A stretch of DNA of 64,000 nucleotides from Helianthus annuus (Eukaryota; Streptophyta; Magnoliopsida; Asterales; Asteraceae), in NCBI RefSeq assembly GCF_002127325.2, contig NC_035444.2:38975226-39039225 (forward strand). Reading direction: 5' to 3'. The notes beneath the pieces are model-generated. The model had not been told where the DNA came from, ran no database searches, and was given only the letters and a program-made list of their open reading frames with translations. Positions 49,983-62,576 of the stretch are shown here, in pieces. A program made the translations under genes and the position numbers. Every line of letters begins with the position of its first letter. Within the stretch, counting starts at the first letter, position 1.

Positions 49983-50478
49983 AATGGTTATAGGGAATTA
50001 GGTTATTAGTAATGCTTTGACCTAGACTATAACTTTCTAGGACCCTAACACAAGTTATCTTGTGTTTAGATTTTAAAACATGCTTAGGTGATAACCACAA
50101 CGTTATATGGTTTTGAACCCCTTTGAATTTTCAAAAGTCTCGTCAAGGTTTTCGGGTTTTAATAGTGTGAACACGTGCGAACTGGAAGGGTGAATGCCTG
50201 TACCCTGAGTTTTCTGTCTAAGGCTAGAGTGTTCGTACAAATCCACATAATCGGACCAGTCACTCTTACCTGGGAACTCTTGGGGTGAGTGTTCACTTAT
50301 AGGCGAACATGTCTTCGCGATACATTATTTTTGACCCACGTACTTTGACTAGACATTTCGTGTCGCTTGTTTGCTTTGCGATGCGTAACCACCATCTTTG
50401 CTTTTGTTGATTCTGTTTCATCTCATTCTCTTCATCCAATCATCTCACTCGTTTCCTTTCATGTTTTCCTCTTTTAGA
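49983..50478 (+). other. Element B leader
   Basis: Noncoding leader before the gag start. No extra ORF like that of element A is present. Confidence 0.5.
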
Positions 50479-51402
50479 ATGCCTCCTCGGCACGAACACC
50501 AGATAGCAACTGCCGAGCTGGCAGAAATTATTGCGCAGCAGATGGCTGCTCAATTCCCAAATCTCTTTGCTCAATGGAACCAAGCCAACAACAACAACAA
50601 TGGTACATGCAATTTCAAGAACTTTAACTCGGCTAAACCACTCAAGTTTAGTGGTTCTGAGGGAGCAACTGGGCTTCTTCAATGGTTCGAGAGCATCGAG
50701 AATACTTTTCGCCACGTGCAGTGTCCGGATAATCGCAAGGTCGAGTTTTCTTCGAGCGTGTTTCAGAAGAGGGCTCTTACATGGTGGAATGGGGTAATGA
50801 GAGACCGTGGTGCAGAAGTTGCTCTAGCACAGACATGGGCTGAACTGAGAGCTCTTATGATGAGGGAGTTTTGTCCTTGTCATGAGCAACGAGCATTGGG
50901 GAAAGAGTTTGATGATTTGAAGCAAGATAGTGGTGAGCACAGGGCATATACTGATAGGTTTGAGGAGTTGAGTCTACTTTGCCCGACTATGGTTGCCCCA
51001 CTCGACAAGGCTATCGAAAGGTACATCGACGGCCTGCCTGACTCGGTACAAGACATTATTACTGGTAGCAACCCTACCACACTCCGTCAAGCAATCGAGT
51101 TATCAGCGACACTGACTGAGTCGCAGATTCGAAAGAATAAATTACACAGGAAGGGTGACAAGGGCAAGAAACAGTCGTCTGACAAGGAAGATAGCAAGAA
51201 AGGTCAAAACAAGAATGGAAGGGATTCTGGTTCATCAAAAAGGGGAAAGAAGCGTAAGGCTTCCCAAAACTATGCTGTCGCTGCCCAAGCTAACCAGGCA
51301 GCTCCTAACCAAGCCGCACAGCCTCCAGCAAAGAGGCCCTATTCAGGAAGTGCACCTTTGTGCAATCGATGCAACAGTCACCATCAGCCGCAACATCAGT
51401 GA
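50479..51402 (+). pseudogene. Element B gag, stopped by an in-frame TGA in the zinc knuckle region
   Basis: I choose the ATG at 50479 (MPPRHEHQIATAELAEIIAQ), since the 27 codons upstream are hydrophobic leader sequence with no gag similarity. The capsid region has WFESIEN and the ALTWW signature, followed by a basic Lys/Ser-rich linker and a CNRCNSHH start of the Cys-rich segment. TGA at 51400-51402 ends it; the same frame then continues with a CX2CX4HX4C knuckle ([14 protein letters not shown]). Without the stop it would run into protease in the same frame. Confidence 0.85.
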
Positions 51403-53613
51403 CGTTTCTGTACTAACTGTGGGGATCTGACCCACTACAGAAACCGGTGCCCAAGGCTAGCAAACCAGAACCAGAATCAGAATCAGGCTCAGGCTCGAGG
51501 GCGAGTCTTCAACATGAATGCTCAAGAGGCACAAGCAGACAATGAAGTGGTGAACGGTACGTTCTTTATTAATAATCAGCCAGCATCTGTTCTTTTTGAT
51601 TCGGGTGCCGACAAGAGTTTTGTGTCATTGTCTTTTGAGCCAATGCTTCGCGTGTCTAGAACGAAACTAGGTAAACCTTTGACAGTAGAGGTTGCTAATG
51701 GTGAACCCATTGTTCTTGATTCTGTTCTCCGCAACTGCCAGTTGAACCTTAACAACCATATTTTTCCTATTGACCTCACGCCAATGCAACTTGGAAGTTT
51801 CGACGTTATTGTGGGTATGGATTGGTTATCTAAGCATCGCGCAGAGATAGTTTGTTCTGAGAACATTGTTCGTGTGCCGTTGTCGACAGGCGAGATCCTA
51901 CAGGTTCGTGGTGAGAAGCCTGCCGGTGGTCTCAAACTCATGTCTTGTTTTAAAGCACGGAAGTATCTGCGAAAGCACTATGTGGCATTTTTGGCACATG
52001 TTGTAGCAGATAAAGGCAAGGGTAAGTCTATTTTAGATATTCCTGTCGTTCGGGATTATTCAGAGGTTTTCCCTGAAGAGTTACCTGGTCTACCCCCAGC
52101 ACGCCAAGTCGAGTTCCGTATTGATCTCGTACCTGGTGCAAATCCCATTGCCAGAGCTCCATACCGTCTTGCACCGTCTGAGATGCAAGAGTTATCTAAG
52201 CAGCTTCAGGAGCTCTCTGACAAAGGTTTTATCCGTCCTAGCTTTTTACCTTGGGGTGCTCCCGTTCTCTTTGTAAAGAAGAAGGATGGATCTTTCAGGA
52301 TGTGTATCGATTATCGTGAGCTTAACAAGCTCACCATCAAGAATCGATATCCCCTACCTCGCATTGATGATCTCTTCGATCAATTGCAAGGCGCTTCTTA
52401 TTTTTCAAAGATTGATCTTTGATCTGGATATCATCAGCTTCGTGTGCATGAAGAAGACATTCCCAAGACAGCGTTCCGCACTCGTTATGGACATTATGAG
52501 TTCACAGTCATGCCATTCGGTTTGACTAATGCTCCTGCTGTTTTCATGGACTTGATGAATAGGGTCTGCAAACCTTATTTGGATAAGTTCATCATCGTTT
52601 TCATCGATGACATTTTGATATATTCTAAGACGCGAGCTGATCATGAACAACATCTTCGTCTTACATTGGAACTCCTGAAGAAAGAGCAACTTTTCGCCAA
52701 ATTCTCCAAGTGTGAATTCTGGCTTAAAGAAGTTCAATTCTTAGGACACATTGTCAACAAACAAGGTATTCATGTGGATCCCTCCAAGATCAGTGCGATC
52801 AAGGATTGGGATACGCCTACTACTCCTACTGAAGTTCGTTCTTTTCTTGGTCTAGCGGGTTATTACCGCCGCTTCATTGAGAACTTCTCAAAGATTGCAG
52901 TTCCTCTAACTGCTCTAACTCAGAAGAACAAGCCATTTGATTGGGGAGTCAAACAAGAGGAAGCGTTTCTGACTTTGAAACAAAAACTTTGCGACGCGCC
53001 TGTCCTAACATTGCCTGAGGGCAATGATGATTTCGTCGTTTATTGCGACGCATCTAAATTAGGTCTTGGCTGCGTCCTGATGCAAAGAAACAAAGTCATA
53101 GCATACGCATCAAGGCAGTTGAAGATACATGAGAAGAACTACACCACTCATGATCTTGAGTTGGGTGCAGTTGTTTTCGCTCTTAAAATCTGGAGACACT
53201 ATTTGTACGGTACAAAATGTGTGGTTTTCACAGACCACAAAAGTCTCCAGCATATCTTCAATCAGAAGGAACTCAACATGAGACAGCGACGTTGGGCTGA
53301 ACTCCTAAACGACTATAACTGCGAAATTCGCTACCACCCTGGTAAGGCGAATGTCGTGGCCGATGCTTTGAGTCGCAAGGAACGTACTAAGCTTCATTGT
53401 GTTCGTGTCCAATCTGTTATCCAAGCTCAAATCGATATCCAAGCCCGTATTTCTCAGGCTCAACAATCTTGTGTTTCGCAAGGTTTGATGGATAAGGAAT
53501 TTCCTTATCACATAACTCTTGCTCTAGAACTGAAGGACAATGGATCGTATTACTTCATGGACCGTTTATGGGTCCCAAGCCAAGATGATCTTCGTACCTT
53601 GCTGATGGATGAA
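51403..53613 (+). pseudogene. Element B pol part 1: protease, RT, RNase H, start of integrase
   Basis: Continues the gag frame. Protease [12 protein letters not shown] has its Asp at 51598-51600. RT begins with [11 protein letters not shown] and is interrupted by TGA at 52420-52422, in the KIDL(stop)SGYHQL segment where Arg is usual. The catalytic [10 protein letters not shown] is at 52600-52629. RNase H has [28 protein letters not shown] and VVADALSRK. Integrase begins near 53550 and is cut at 53613 within its HHCC zinc-finger region by element D. The region 52444-53613 is open. Confidence 0.9.
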
Positions 53614-56216
53614 TGTAACATCCCGAAAATATAATACTTTATATTGAAATTATAAAGTATAAAATAAACAAATATAAACTAGCTAGGAATAAATAACCTA
53701 GTTAGTCATAAGTCTAGTTATAATAAGAAACTTGGTTGATAACATGGAAAAATCTAACTTAATAATTGATGGGGGGCCAAAGTTGTCAAGTTTGAAACTT
53801 GAATTACTAAAACAAAAAAAAAATACCAAACACACACTTTGAGTGTGTGTCTGGTTCGTACAAAACACAGGGGGCGACCAAGAAACCCCCACCAAACCCT
53901 ACTTCATGTAAATTGCTCAAATTGAAGACCAAATTCAGTTCCAAATCGATTTCCAAGCACGAAATTGTGATCTCCTCTAAAAAGGGATCATAAGGTATGT
54001 AATTTCAATGCAAAATCTTCACCCAAATTTTTGAGTGAATTCATGAAATTCAAGAATTGATGTTGCATGTTAGTTGTTTTGAAAGAAATAGTGACTAGGG
54101 ACAAACCCTAGTTAATTACTTGTTGGAATTTTGCTTAATTCTATTGAATACCATAATCACCATTGAAGGTGATATGTGGGTTTTGTAGGAGCATGTAAAA
54201 CACTAGAATTTGATTGTTTTTCTAGTATAATTCGAATTCTAGGAAGTGAATTCAGATATTGATAATGTGAAAATTGATATGAACATGCTTAGTAGATGCT
54301 AATATTGGCTAAATAACAAGCCATGAACATGATCATAAGCTTTGAGAAATTATGCCCTTAAGGTGTTTGTAAAAATGCCTCAAAGAATGCTTAGAAACTG
54401 AAATTTGAGTTAAAACGCATAATTGTAAGTTTCGGCAAATTATGCGATATATGCTAAGAAAAGAGTTCTAAACAGGTCGAATTGAACTCTTTAGGTAAGG
54501 AATCCGGATCGTCAAGTGGACAAGCCGGCGGAGATACGCGTTTGAAGAGGGTGCTTTAAAGGTACGTGACTTGTCGTCTCGTTACACTTACGTAGATAAA
54601 CCTAGTCTTAGATATGTTTAATAATGATATAGTGAAAATGATTACGTTTGGTATGTCAATGAAGTGATGTAACTCACTCGACAACCAAACGGGTCAAAAT
54701 AGTTAAATAAATATGTTGTTGACGATATTGTTTAAAATAGCCGTGTTGGAACGTCAATGAAGTGATGTAACTCACTCGACAAACCAAACGGGTTAAATAA
54801 TGGTCGAATTATTAGTGTTTGAAATGACTTAAACATCACTAGTTAAATGGGGTCAAAAGCGTAAACCATGGAATGGTAGTGATACGCTAAGATTAACAAG
54901 CCCGAGAATGGGTAATTATGGCTAGAAACCAACGTTGATGAATTATGCAAGTGCGTGACTTTAGTCTCGTTACATTATGTAAAGATGTTTGGTTTTAGTG
55001 TATAAATGATGTCGTAGTGGAATGGATGCGTTTGATGTGTCGTTAAAGTGGCGAAGTTCACTAGACCATCAAACGGGTCAAAATAAAGAATTGAAATCAG
55101 GTTTGGCTTGTCAATAAAGTGATGGTCTTCACTAGATAGCCAAACGGGTCAAAATGAGGCTTGTAAAGGAATCAAGTGGGTAGAGACTTGAAAGTTTCAT
55201 GCCTCGCTAGGTAATGGATGGTACCACACCAATGAATTGGTTATGTTAATTTAAGTTATGAACCCGTGATATCGGGTCAAACACTAAAGATAAATAAAAT
55301 GTGTCGTTTGAAACGGAATGATGAATTCCGAGAAAAACGAGCTTTCAGTTCCAAGGAAACATGAAACTATGAATAACGTAAACACACCAAGATGTACAAG
55401 CCCGGGAACTTGGGTAACAGCGCCTAAAGGGTTGGAATAAGAAATTGGAAATAAACATTTATAGTTAGAATGGGTTGAATAATTGGTAGTATAGAAACTT
55501 TTAGCCGTATGATCGGTGAGTCGATTGTTGGTACGATAGTTGAAAAGAACATGTCCGTAAAGAATTTACAGACATACATGAAAAGAAATGGCCTAAAACA
55601 GTATTCGGATTTGAGAGAAATCCACAAAATAGTTGAATGGTAAATTCCCAGTGTCCACCGTAAATTACGGTACACACCGTAATACGGTGGAGATCAAAAT
55701 ATTACGGTGAGTCGCTCCTGTGTTACGGCAGAACCAGAGACACTTAAGGTCTACCGTAACTTACGGTAGTCACCGTAAGTTACGGTGGAACCCAGAAAAT
55801 TTGTATTTTATTTGTAAATTTTCGATGTCGAAATTCGTTTATATGTAACATATTAATGTCAAACTAATGTTTTTAGTGTTTGACCCTAGGTATGGATGAG
55901 GACCTCTCGGATGATGATCAAGTACATTGTAAAGAACCGAACACGTATTTTGAAGCTTCCGCACTAAACTAAATCTTGTCTTGACTTTAATCATGTTGTA
56001 AATGTTTTGTTAATCGTGTTTTTGAATCCTTCAAACTAGTTGTTAGTTGACTAGTAAGGATTATCTTTAAACTTGTTATGCATTAACTTATGTTTGTTTT
56101 GGGTACTACAACAAGTAGGTTTGGTCTTTAAACACGAAAGATTTTGTAAACTCTGATTAGTATTTATTTAATATAAATACTTAGTTAAATTCCGTCTAAA
56201 TATTAAGGGTGTTACA
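53614..56216 (+). repeat. Element D 5' LTR
   Basis: tgtaacatcccg to ggtgttaca. At 55655-55792 it carries many accgtaa/ttacggt inverted pairs able to form hairpins. Two near-repeats of gtcaatgaagtgatgtaactc (54653 and 54749; given in part) lie in the middle. I found no clear TATA box. Confidence 0.9.
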
Positions 56217-56219
56217 AGT

Positions 56220-56232
56220 TGGTAATCAGAGC
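56220..56232 (+). promoter_or_regulatory. Element D primer binding site, one-base insertion
   Basis: tggtaatcagagc, differing from the canonical initiator-Met site by one extra A. It may pair less well with the primer tRNA. Confidence 0.7.
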
Positions 56233-56690
56233 TTAAGGTTGTCAACAAAGTGTTCGGTTCAAGCTTGATCGATCGTCCGATAAGAATTAATTGCTTTAGT
56301 AGACTTACTAGAATACTAGAAAAAGGAAATTTGATTTGATATGCACGGGAAGTGCGTGTTTACACACTCAAACCCGGAACAGTGCATTAAACATAAATGA
56401 TTTAAGCAAGTGGTGAACTTGGCTAGATCAAAATGAATGACGCATATGTCATAGATGAAATGTTTAACAATTAGTGTAAACATTTCAGTTTCAAGATGGC
56501 GTAAAGATGGGGGGGAGTGTATAAATACGCTCGAACCCGGGAAATGCACTAAGTAAGAAAGGTAAGGCAAGATATATACTTGACCAAACCAAAAAAAAAA
56601 GAATAACACATTATTTATGACTAAGTGAGAATAATATAAATTTCCGTATAATAAGATGGAAATGAATGAAATAATTATTGATAAATCGTG
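56233..56690 (+). other. Element D leader
   Basis: A/T-rich, with two copies of a ctcgaacccgggaa-like phrase (56366 and 56528). Confidence 0.45.
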
Positions 56691-57262
56691 ATGGATGTTT
56701 CAGTTAAAGAAATGTCTGGAGTAACTGGAGATGATTCGACATCTCAATTGACTGAACAAATGAAAGCTAAGATTTCCGAGACGGTCGGAAAAGCTCTAGA
56801 AAATAGTCTATCACAGTATATTGATAGATTACAAACCACAATCGTGCCGGTGGTGAACGATATGATGGCTGAATTGAAAGACAGCATACTACAAGAAATA
56901 GAAGAAAGGAGGGTGTTGGATATGAATCCAAGATCCGTAAAGAAGTCCAAGTATAATAAAGCTCCCAAGAAGGGGGCTACAAAAAGTGTGTTACATCAGT
57001 GCAGAGTTTGTGGAAAAATTCACAAGGGCACATGTGGTAAGCCAAGACATAAAAAGTCTAATTGTCCAGAGAGGCTCAGAACCAAGGACACAGCGGACAC
57101 AAGGTCTGATGCCCAGAAATCAAGGACAAAGTTGTTTTATATAACAGCCACGGAGGCTAAAGCTGAACCGGATGTCGTTTCAGGTATACTCTTGTAGATT
57201 AAGTTTCAGTATGAATTTTTAATTATTGCGAGTGAGAGTAAATCGTTTGTTTTATACCGATT
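56691..57262 (+). pseudogene. Element D gag relic with collapsed zinc knuckles and mutated protease motif
   Basis: From the ATG at 56691, the frame gives a 168-residue protein: a helical N-terminal part, a basic linker, then CRVCGKIHKGTC (CX2CX3HX3C, as in element A) running straight into HKKSNCPE, the end of a second knuckle whose first Cys pair is missing. The capsid core is absent. After the stop at 57195-57197 the same frame continues FLIIASESKSFVLYRF, which aligns with a protease DSGADKSFV motif whose Asp and Gly are lost. An internal deletion from a full gag-pol is the simplest origin. Confidence 0.7.
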
Positions 57263-57302
57263 TATTTAACATCCTACATTAGTGTTAACGAAATTACCAA
57301 GG

Positions 57303-57306
<4 letters not shown>

Positions 57307-57366
<60 letters not shown>
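57307..57366 (+). repeat. (TA)n(GA)n microsatellite
   Basis: About 36 bp of TA followed by about 22 bp of GA. Confidence 0.95.
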
Positions 57367-59933
57367 AATAGATGATAATAATAAAAGTTCTATTGTTTAT
57401 AAGAGGTGCTGAAACTGTATGTTGAGCATCGAGGTAAAAGTAATCTCGATAGATATTGCAATGGGAAGGAGTGCGTGTACACTCGAACCCGGGAAATTAA
57501 TGAAGAGAATAAACCTTGTGTTGGGAAGGAGTGTAATTACCCTCGAACCCGGAAATTGCAATAATAATAAATGGCGAAGACAAGGTTATAGACTTGGCTG
57601 AACTAAATAAAACGCGTAGGAGCGTCATTTACATCAACCAATGATGTGGATAAATTTCATGCAATGATAAACAATAATAAAATTAAATGAATTAATTTTG
57701 TTATTATTGCAATAGGATTAAGGTTAAAGATAAAAAATTAAGACTCGGACCGAGAATATCCGCGAAAAAGAAGTTAAATGAATGATACGTATTATTCACT
57801 ACTATGAATAATAAAGTATCAATAAATGCAAATTTAGAAACTTGGGTAGGGGTAACCATCCAAGTAATACATTATTAATCGAACCCTCGTGAGGAAGAAC
57901 AGTGATCGCAGTAATGGATGTGATTATATAAAATCCTAGTAAAATAAACTTTATAAAAGTGTTAGAATAAGAAGGGGTAAACCCCAAAAGCCGTATAACC
58001 ATGACAGTGGTTTTACCAAATAAGACTTGAGAAATGGGCCTTCGGAACATTAGCAAAAGAAATAGACCTAAGGGTCGCTAACAACAGAAAGGTGGTGTTC
58101 GGAATCAAGTAAGCAAAATGCTTGATAATAAAGGTAAACGGAAGCCGGATAATGGGAGCATATTACATTAAGGTAATAAGCCTAAGGGAAGGGATAAGAA
58201 TCAAGGTAATTAAAATTATAAACTAACAAACAAGAATGCTAAGGCACAAGGATGAAAGTTTGACTATTATAAGTAATAAAGTCCATCAGAACAAGTCAAA
58301 CAAAATAAATGGAAGAATTAAGGAATCGGTGAAATAAAGGCGACAGGTTACGCTAATACCACCGAATAAATCAAAACGAAATTTTAATGCATGTCAGAAT
58401 GATGACTCTAATAATGACTTCGGTAAAATAACCGATAGATGGGTAGGACTACAGATATATGCGTAAACCAAGAGACGGTGACCCAGATTAAAAGTCAAAA
58501 GACTCGGATTAAGAGCTATAACTAAGAGACGATGAAATTTCGCAAAACAGAAATTTCGATAGTTATGTCCAACTATTTTAATATTGGACGGGCCGAATAA
58601 AGTATAATACTTGATATTCCAAGTAAGCGCAACCCGAATAATGAAAGTGCGAAATATTACTGAACCGATGTGATAGGTCGTAAAAGAATATGGAAAGGAA
58701 AACGCAAACCAATAAAATCGGGGTGTTAAAAACATTAAGATAACGAACCCAGTAATGGGTTGAAAGAAAATAGGGCCATAAACCAAATAACGGTATGAGT
58801 AAAATAAACCAATGCGAAGGTGACATAAGAAGTCCTAGAGTCGGAAAGATAATCCGAAAGAAAATGAGTATAGCTTTAGACTACGGTCAAGGTTAAATAA
58901 ATTTTTGAAAGCAAAAAATTATTTATTCTAAACATAAAAAGGGGGGTGCCTTAACGCCATATGTACACTTATATCGTTAAATAAAGATATGAAAAGAAGA
59001 TGATCCATGGGATCACCATAACCTTCAGGTTATAAACAATGTAAAGGTCTACGGGACCAAAATGACCTTCGGGTCACAAATACAACGGAACAAACTATAG
59101 GGTCTCACCCTAAAAAAAAAGTGAAGACCTAATAAAATAGCCTACGAAGCTAGGTAAAGGAACCTGCATGTCGATAATGTATAGCATGGGAACCAGTCAT
59201 GAGTTCCCGCGTAAAATGATAACGGAGAAGAATAATTCTTGTTGTCAATTTCTGATATGATTAAACGACATGGTTAAAGGGAAGAGCATTAAACTAAAAT
59301 TCAGTTTTAGTAAAGAAACGATGTTCTAACACCTATAAATATCGAGAGAGAGAAATTAGAAAAAGGGTTAATACTAAAGGATATAAGTATTAACGCCGAT
59401 AGGTGTAAGAAGATGTATTCAAAGGAAGATTCATAATAATGAAAAGCTGACATAAACCTAAACATGACGTGATGTGATCACGGACACAAAAGGGATACAA
59501 AATACAGCCACGTTATAATACGAGTTATTAGATGTGAAAATATAAACACGCAAAATGCCGACGACGGCATTATAGTATACCCAAATAACGAGGTGTGGGG
59601 TAAAATGGTGACCAATTGGTCAAGGCGATAGAGCAAGTTATAGTCAAAATGATGTTGTGACCTATGTAGAGCACTTGTCAATGTAAGGTTTGCGTGAAGT
59701 AAGTATGCTGACGGACTCAGTGACTGGATGGTCTAAAGACAACCCGATCAAATAGGCGACAAGGATAGGAAATGATGATAAAAGGTTACGGTCCAAAAGG
59801 ACATATGCCTAAAAGACAAACATGTAAATACGAATAAAAACCTTATGCCGGACAAGAGGGAATGCCTTGAAAAAAAAAAGAAGAAAAACGAAACTAAGAC
59901 GGTTAGGTCCAAACCAAAGGACTACGTAAAGAA
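57367..59933 (+). other. Element D noncoding, purine-rich interior
   Basis: A-rich sequence where pol should be, with no conserved motif that I can find in any frame. It holds two more copies of the ctcgaacccgggaa-like phrase (57480 and 57541). The minus-strand ORFs here (57802, 58394, 58578, 59478) reflect base bias and are not supported. Confidence 0.55.
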
Positions 59934-59951
59934 GGTTTCGGGGACGAAACC
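59934..59951 (+). promoter_or_regulatory. Palindrome before the polypurine tract (element D)
   Basis: ggtttcggggacgaaacc, the counterpart of the palindromes in families A and B. Confidence 0.7.
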
Positions 59952-59952
59952 C

Positions 59953-59970
59953 TTTTAAGGGGGGTGGACT
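59953..59970 (+). promoter_or_regulatory. Element D polypurine tract
   Basis: ttttaaggggggtggact, ending at the 3' LTR. Confidence 0.75.
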
Positions 59971-62576
59971 TGTAACATCCCGAAAATATAATACTTTATA
60001 TTGAAATTATAAAGTATAAAATAAACAAATATAAACTAGCTAGGAATAAATAACCTAGTTAGTCATAAGTCTAGTTATAACAAGAAACTTGGTTGATAAC
60101 ATGGAAAAATCTAACTTAATAATTGATGGGGGGCCAAAGTTGTCAAGTTTGAAACTTGAATTACTAAAACAAAAAAAAATACCAAACACACACTTTGAGT
60201 GTGTGTCTCGTTCGTACAAAACACAGGGGGCGACCAAGAAACCCCCATCAAACCCTACTTCATGTATATTGCTCAAATTGAAGACCAAATTCAGTTCCAA
60301 ATCGATTTCCAAGCACGAAATTGTGATCTCCTCTAAAAAGGGATCATAAGGTATGTAATTTCAATGCAAAATCTTCACCCAAATTTTTGAGTGAATTCAT
60401 GAAATTCAAGAATTGATGTTGCATGTTAGTTGTTTTGAAAGAAATAGTGACTAGGGACAAACCCTAGTTAATTACTTGTTGGAATTTTGCTTAATTCTAT
60501 TGAATACCATAATCACCATTGAAGGTGATAGGTGGGTTTTGTAGGAGCATGTAAAACACTAGAATTTGATTGTTTTTCTAGTATAATTCGAATTCTAGGA
60601 AGTGAATTCAGATATTGATAATGTGAAAATTGATATGAACATGCTTAGTAGATGCTAATATTGGCTAAATAACAAGCCATGAACATGATCATAAGCTTTG
60701 AGAAATTATGCCCTTAAGGTGTTTGTAAAAATGCCTCAAAGAATGCTTAGAAACTGAAATTTGAGTTAAAACGCATAATTGTAAGTTTCGGCAAATTATG
60801 CGATATATGCTAAGAAAAGAGTTCTAAACAGGTCGAATTGAACTCTTTAGGTAAGGAATCCGGATCATCAAGTGGACAAGCCGGCGGAGATACGCGTTTG
60901 AAGAGGGTGCTTTAAAGGTACGTGACTTGTCGTCTCGTTACACTTACGTAGATAAACCTAGTCTTAGATATGTTTAATAATGATATAGTGAAAATGATTA
61001 CGTTTGGTATGTCAATGAAGTGATGTAACTCACTCGACAACCAAACGGGTCAAAATAGTTAAATAAATATGTTGTTGACGATATTGTTTAAAATAGCCGT
61101 GTTGGAACGTCAATGAAGTGATGTAACTCACTCGACAAACCAAATGGGTTAAATAATGGTCGAATTATTAGTGTTTGAAATGACTTAAACATCACTAGTT
61201 AAATGGGGTCAAAAGCGTAAACCATGGAATGGTAGTGATACGCTAAGATTAACAAGCCCGAGAATGGGTAATTATGGCTAGAAACCAACGTTGATGAATT
61301 ATGCAAGTGCGTGACTTTAGTCTCGTTACATTATGTAAAGATGTTTGGTTTTAGTGTATAAATGATGTCGTAGTGGAATGGATGCGTTTGATGTGTCGTT
61401 AAAGTGGCGAAGTTCACTAGACCATCAAACGGGTCAAAATAAAGAATTGAAATCAGGTTTGGCTTGTCAATAAAGTGATGGTCTTCACTAGATAGCCAAA
61501 CGGGTCAAAATAAGGCTTGTAAAGGAATCAAGTGGGTAGAGACTTGAAAGTTTCATGCCTCGCTAGGTAATGGATGGTACCACACCAATGAATTGGTTAT
61601 GTTAATTTAAGTTATGAACCCGTGATATCGGGTCAAACACTAAAGATAAATAAAATGATTCGTTTGAAACGGAATGATGAATTCCGAGAAAAAACGAGCT
61701 TTCAGTTCCAAGGAAACATGAAACTATGAATAACGTAAACACACCAAGATGTACAAGCCCGGGAACTTGGGTAACAGCACCTAAAGGGTTGGAATAAGAA
61801 ATTGGAAATAAACATTTATAGTTAGAATTGGTTGAATAATTGGTATTATAGAAACTTTAGCCGTATGATCGGTGAGTCGATTGTTGGTACGATAGTTGAA
61901 AAGAACATGTCCGTAAAGAATTTACAGACATACATGAAAAGAAATGGCCTAAAACGGTATTCGGATTTGAGAGAAATCCACAAAATAGTTGAATGGTAAA
62001 TTCCCAGTGTCCACCGTAAATTACGGTACACACCGTAATTAACGGTGGAGATCAAAATATTACGGTGAGTCGCTCCTGTGTTACGGCAGAACCAGAGACA
62101 CTTAAGGTCTACCGTAACTTACGGTAGTCACCGTAAGTTACGATGGAACCCAGAAAATTTGTATTTTATTTGTAAATTTTCGATGTCGAAATTCGTTTAT
62201 ATGTAACATATTAATGTCAATCTAATGTTTTTAGTGTTTGACCCTAGGTATGGATGAGGACCTCTCGGATGATGATCAAGTACATTGTAAAGAACCGAAC
62301 ACGTATTTTGAAGCTTCCGCACTAAACTAAATCTTGTCTTGACTTTAATCATGTTGTAAATGTTTTGTTAATCGTGTTTTTGAATCCTTCAAACTAATTG
62401 TTAGTTGACTAGTAAGGATTATCTTTAAACTTGTTATGCATTAACTTATGTTTGTTTTGGGTACTACAACCAAAGTAGGTTTGGTCTTTAAACACGAAAG
62501 ATTTTGTAAACTCTGATTAGTATTTATTTAATATAAATACTTAGTTAAATTCCGTCTAAATATTAAGGGTGTTACA
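59971..62576 (+). repeat. Element D 3' LTR
   Basis: Partner of 53614-56216. The hairpin block is at about 62010-62150. Confidence 0.9.

Larger units (their letters stand above)
53614..62576 (+). mobile_element. Element D: non-autonomous gypsy retrotransposon nested in B integrase
   Basis: 8963 bp with direct LTRs 53614-56216 (2603 bp) and 59971-62576 (2606 bp), flanked by the perfect duplication atgaa (53609-53613 and 62577-62581). By eye the LTRs differ at under twenty substitutions plus a few short indels. The 3.75-kb interior has a modified initiator-Met primer site, a small gag relic and a polypurine tract. No RT, RNase H or integrase is seen, so movement depended on another element's enzymes. 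Confidence 0.9.

Noticed and set aside
58394..58826. Two overlapping Phe/Tyr/Leu-rich minus ORFs in element D
   Set aside because: They reflect the purine bias of the plus strand and lie antisense inside the element; no recognisable transmembrane protein pattern beyond composition.
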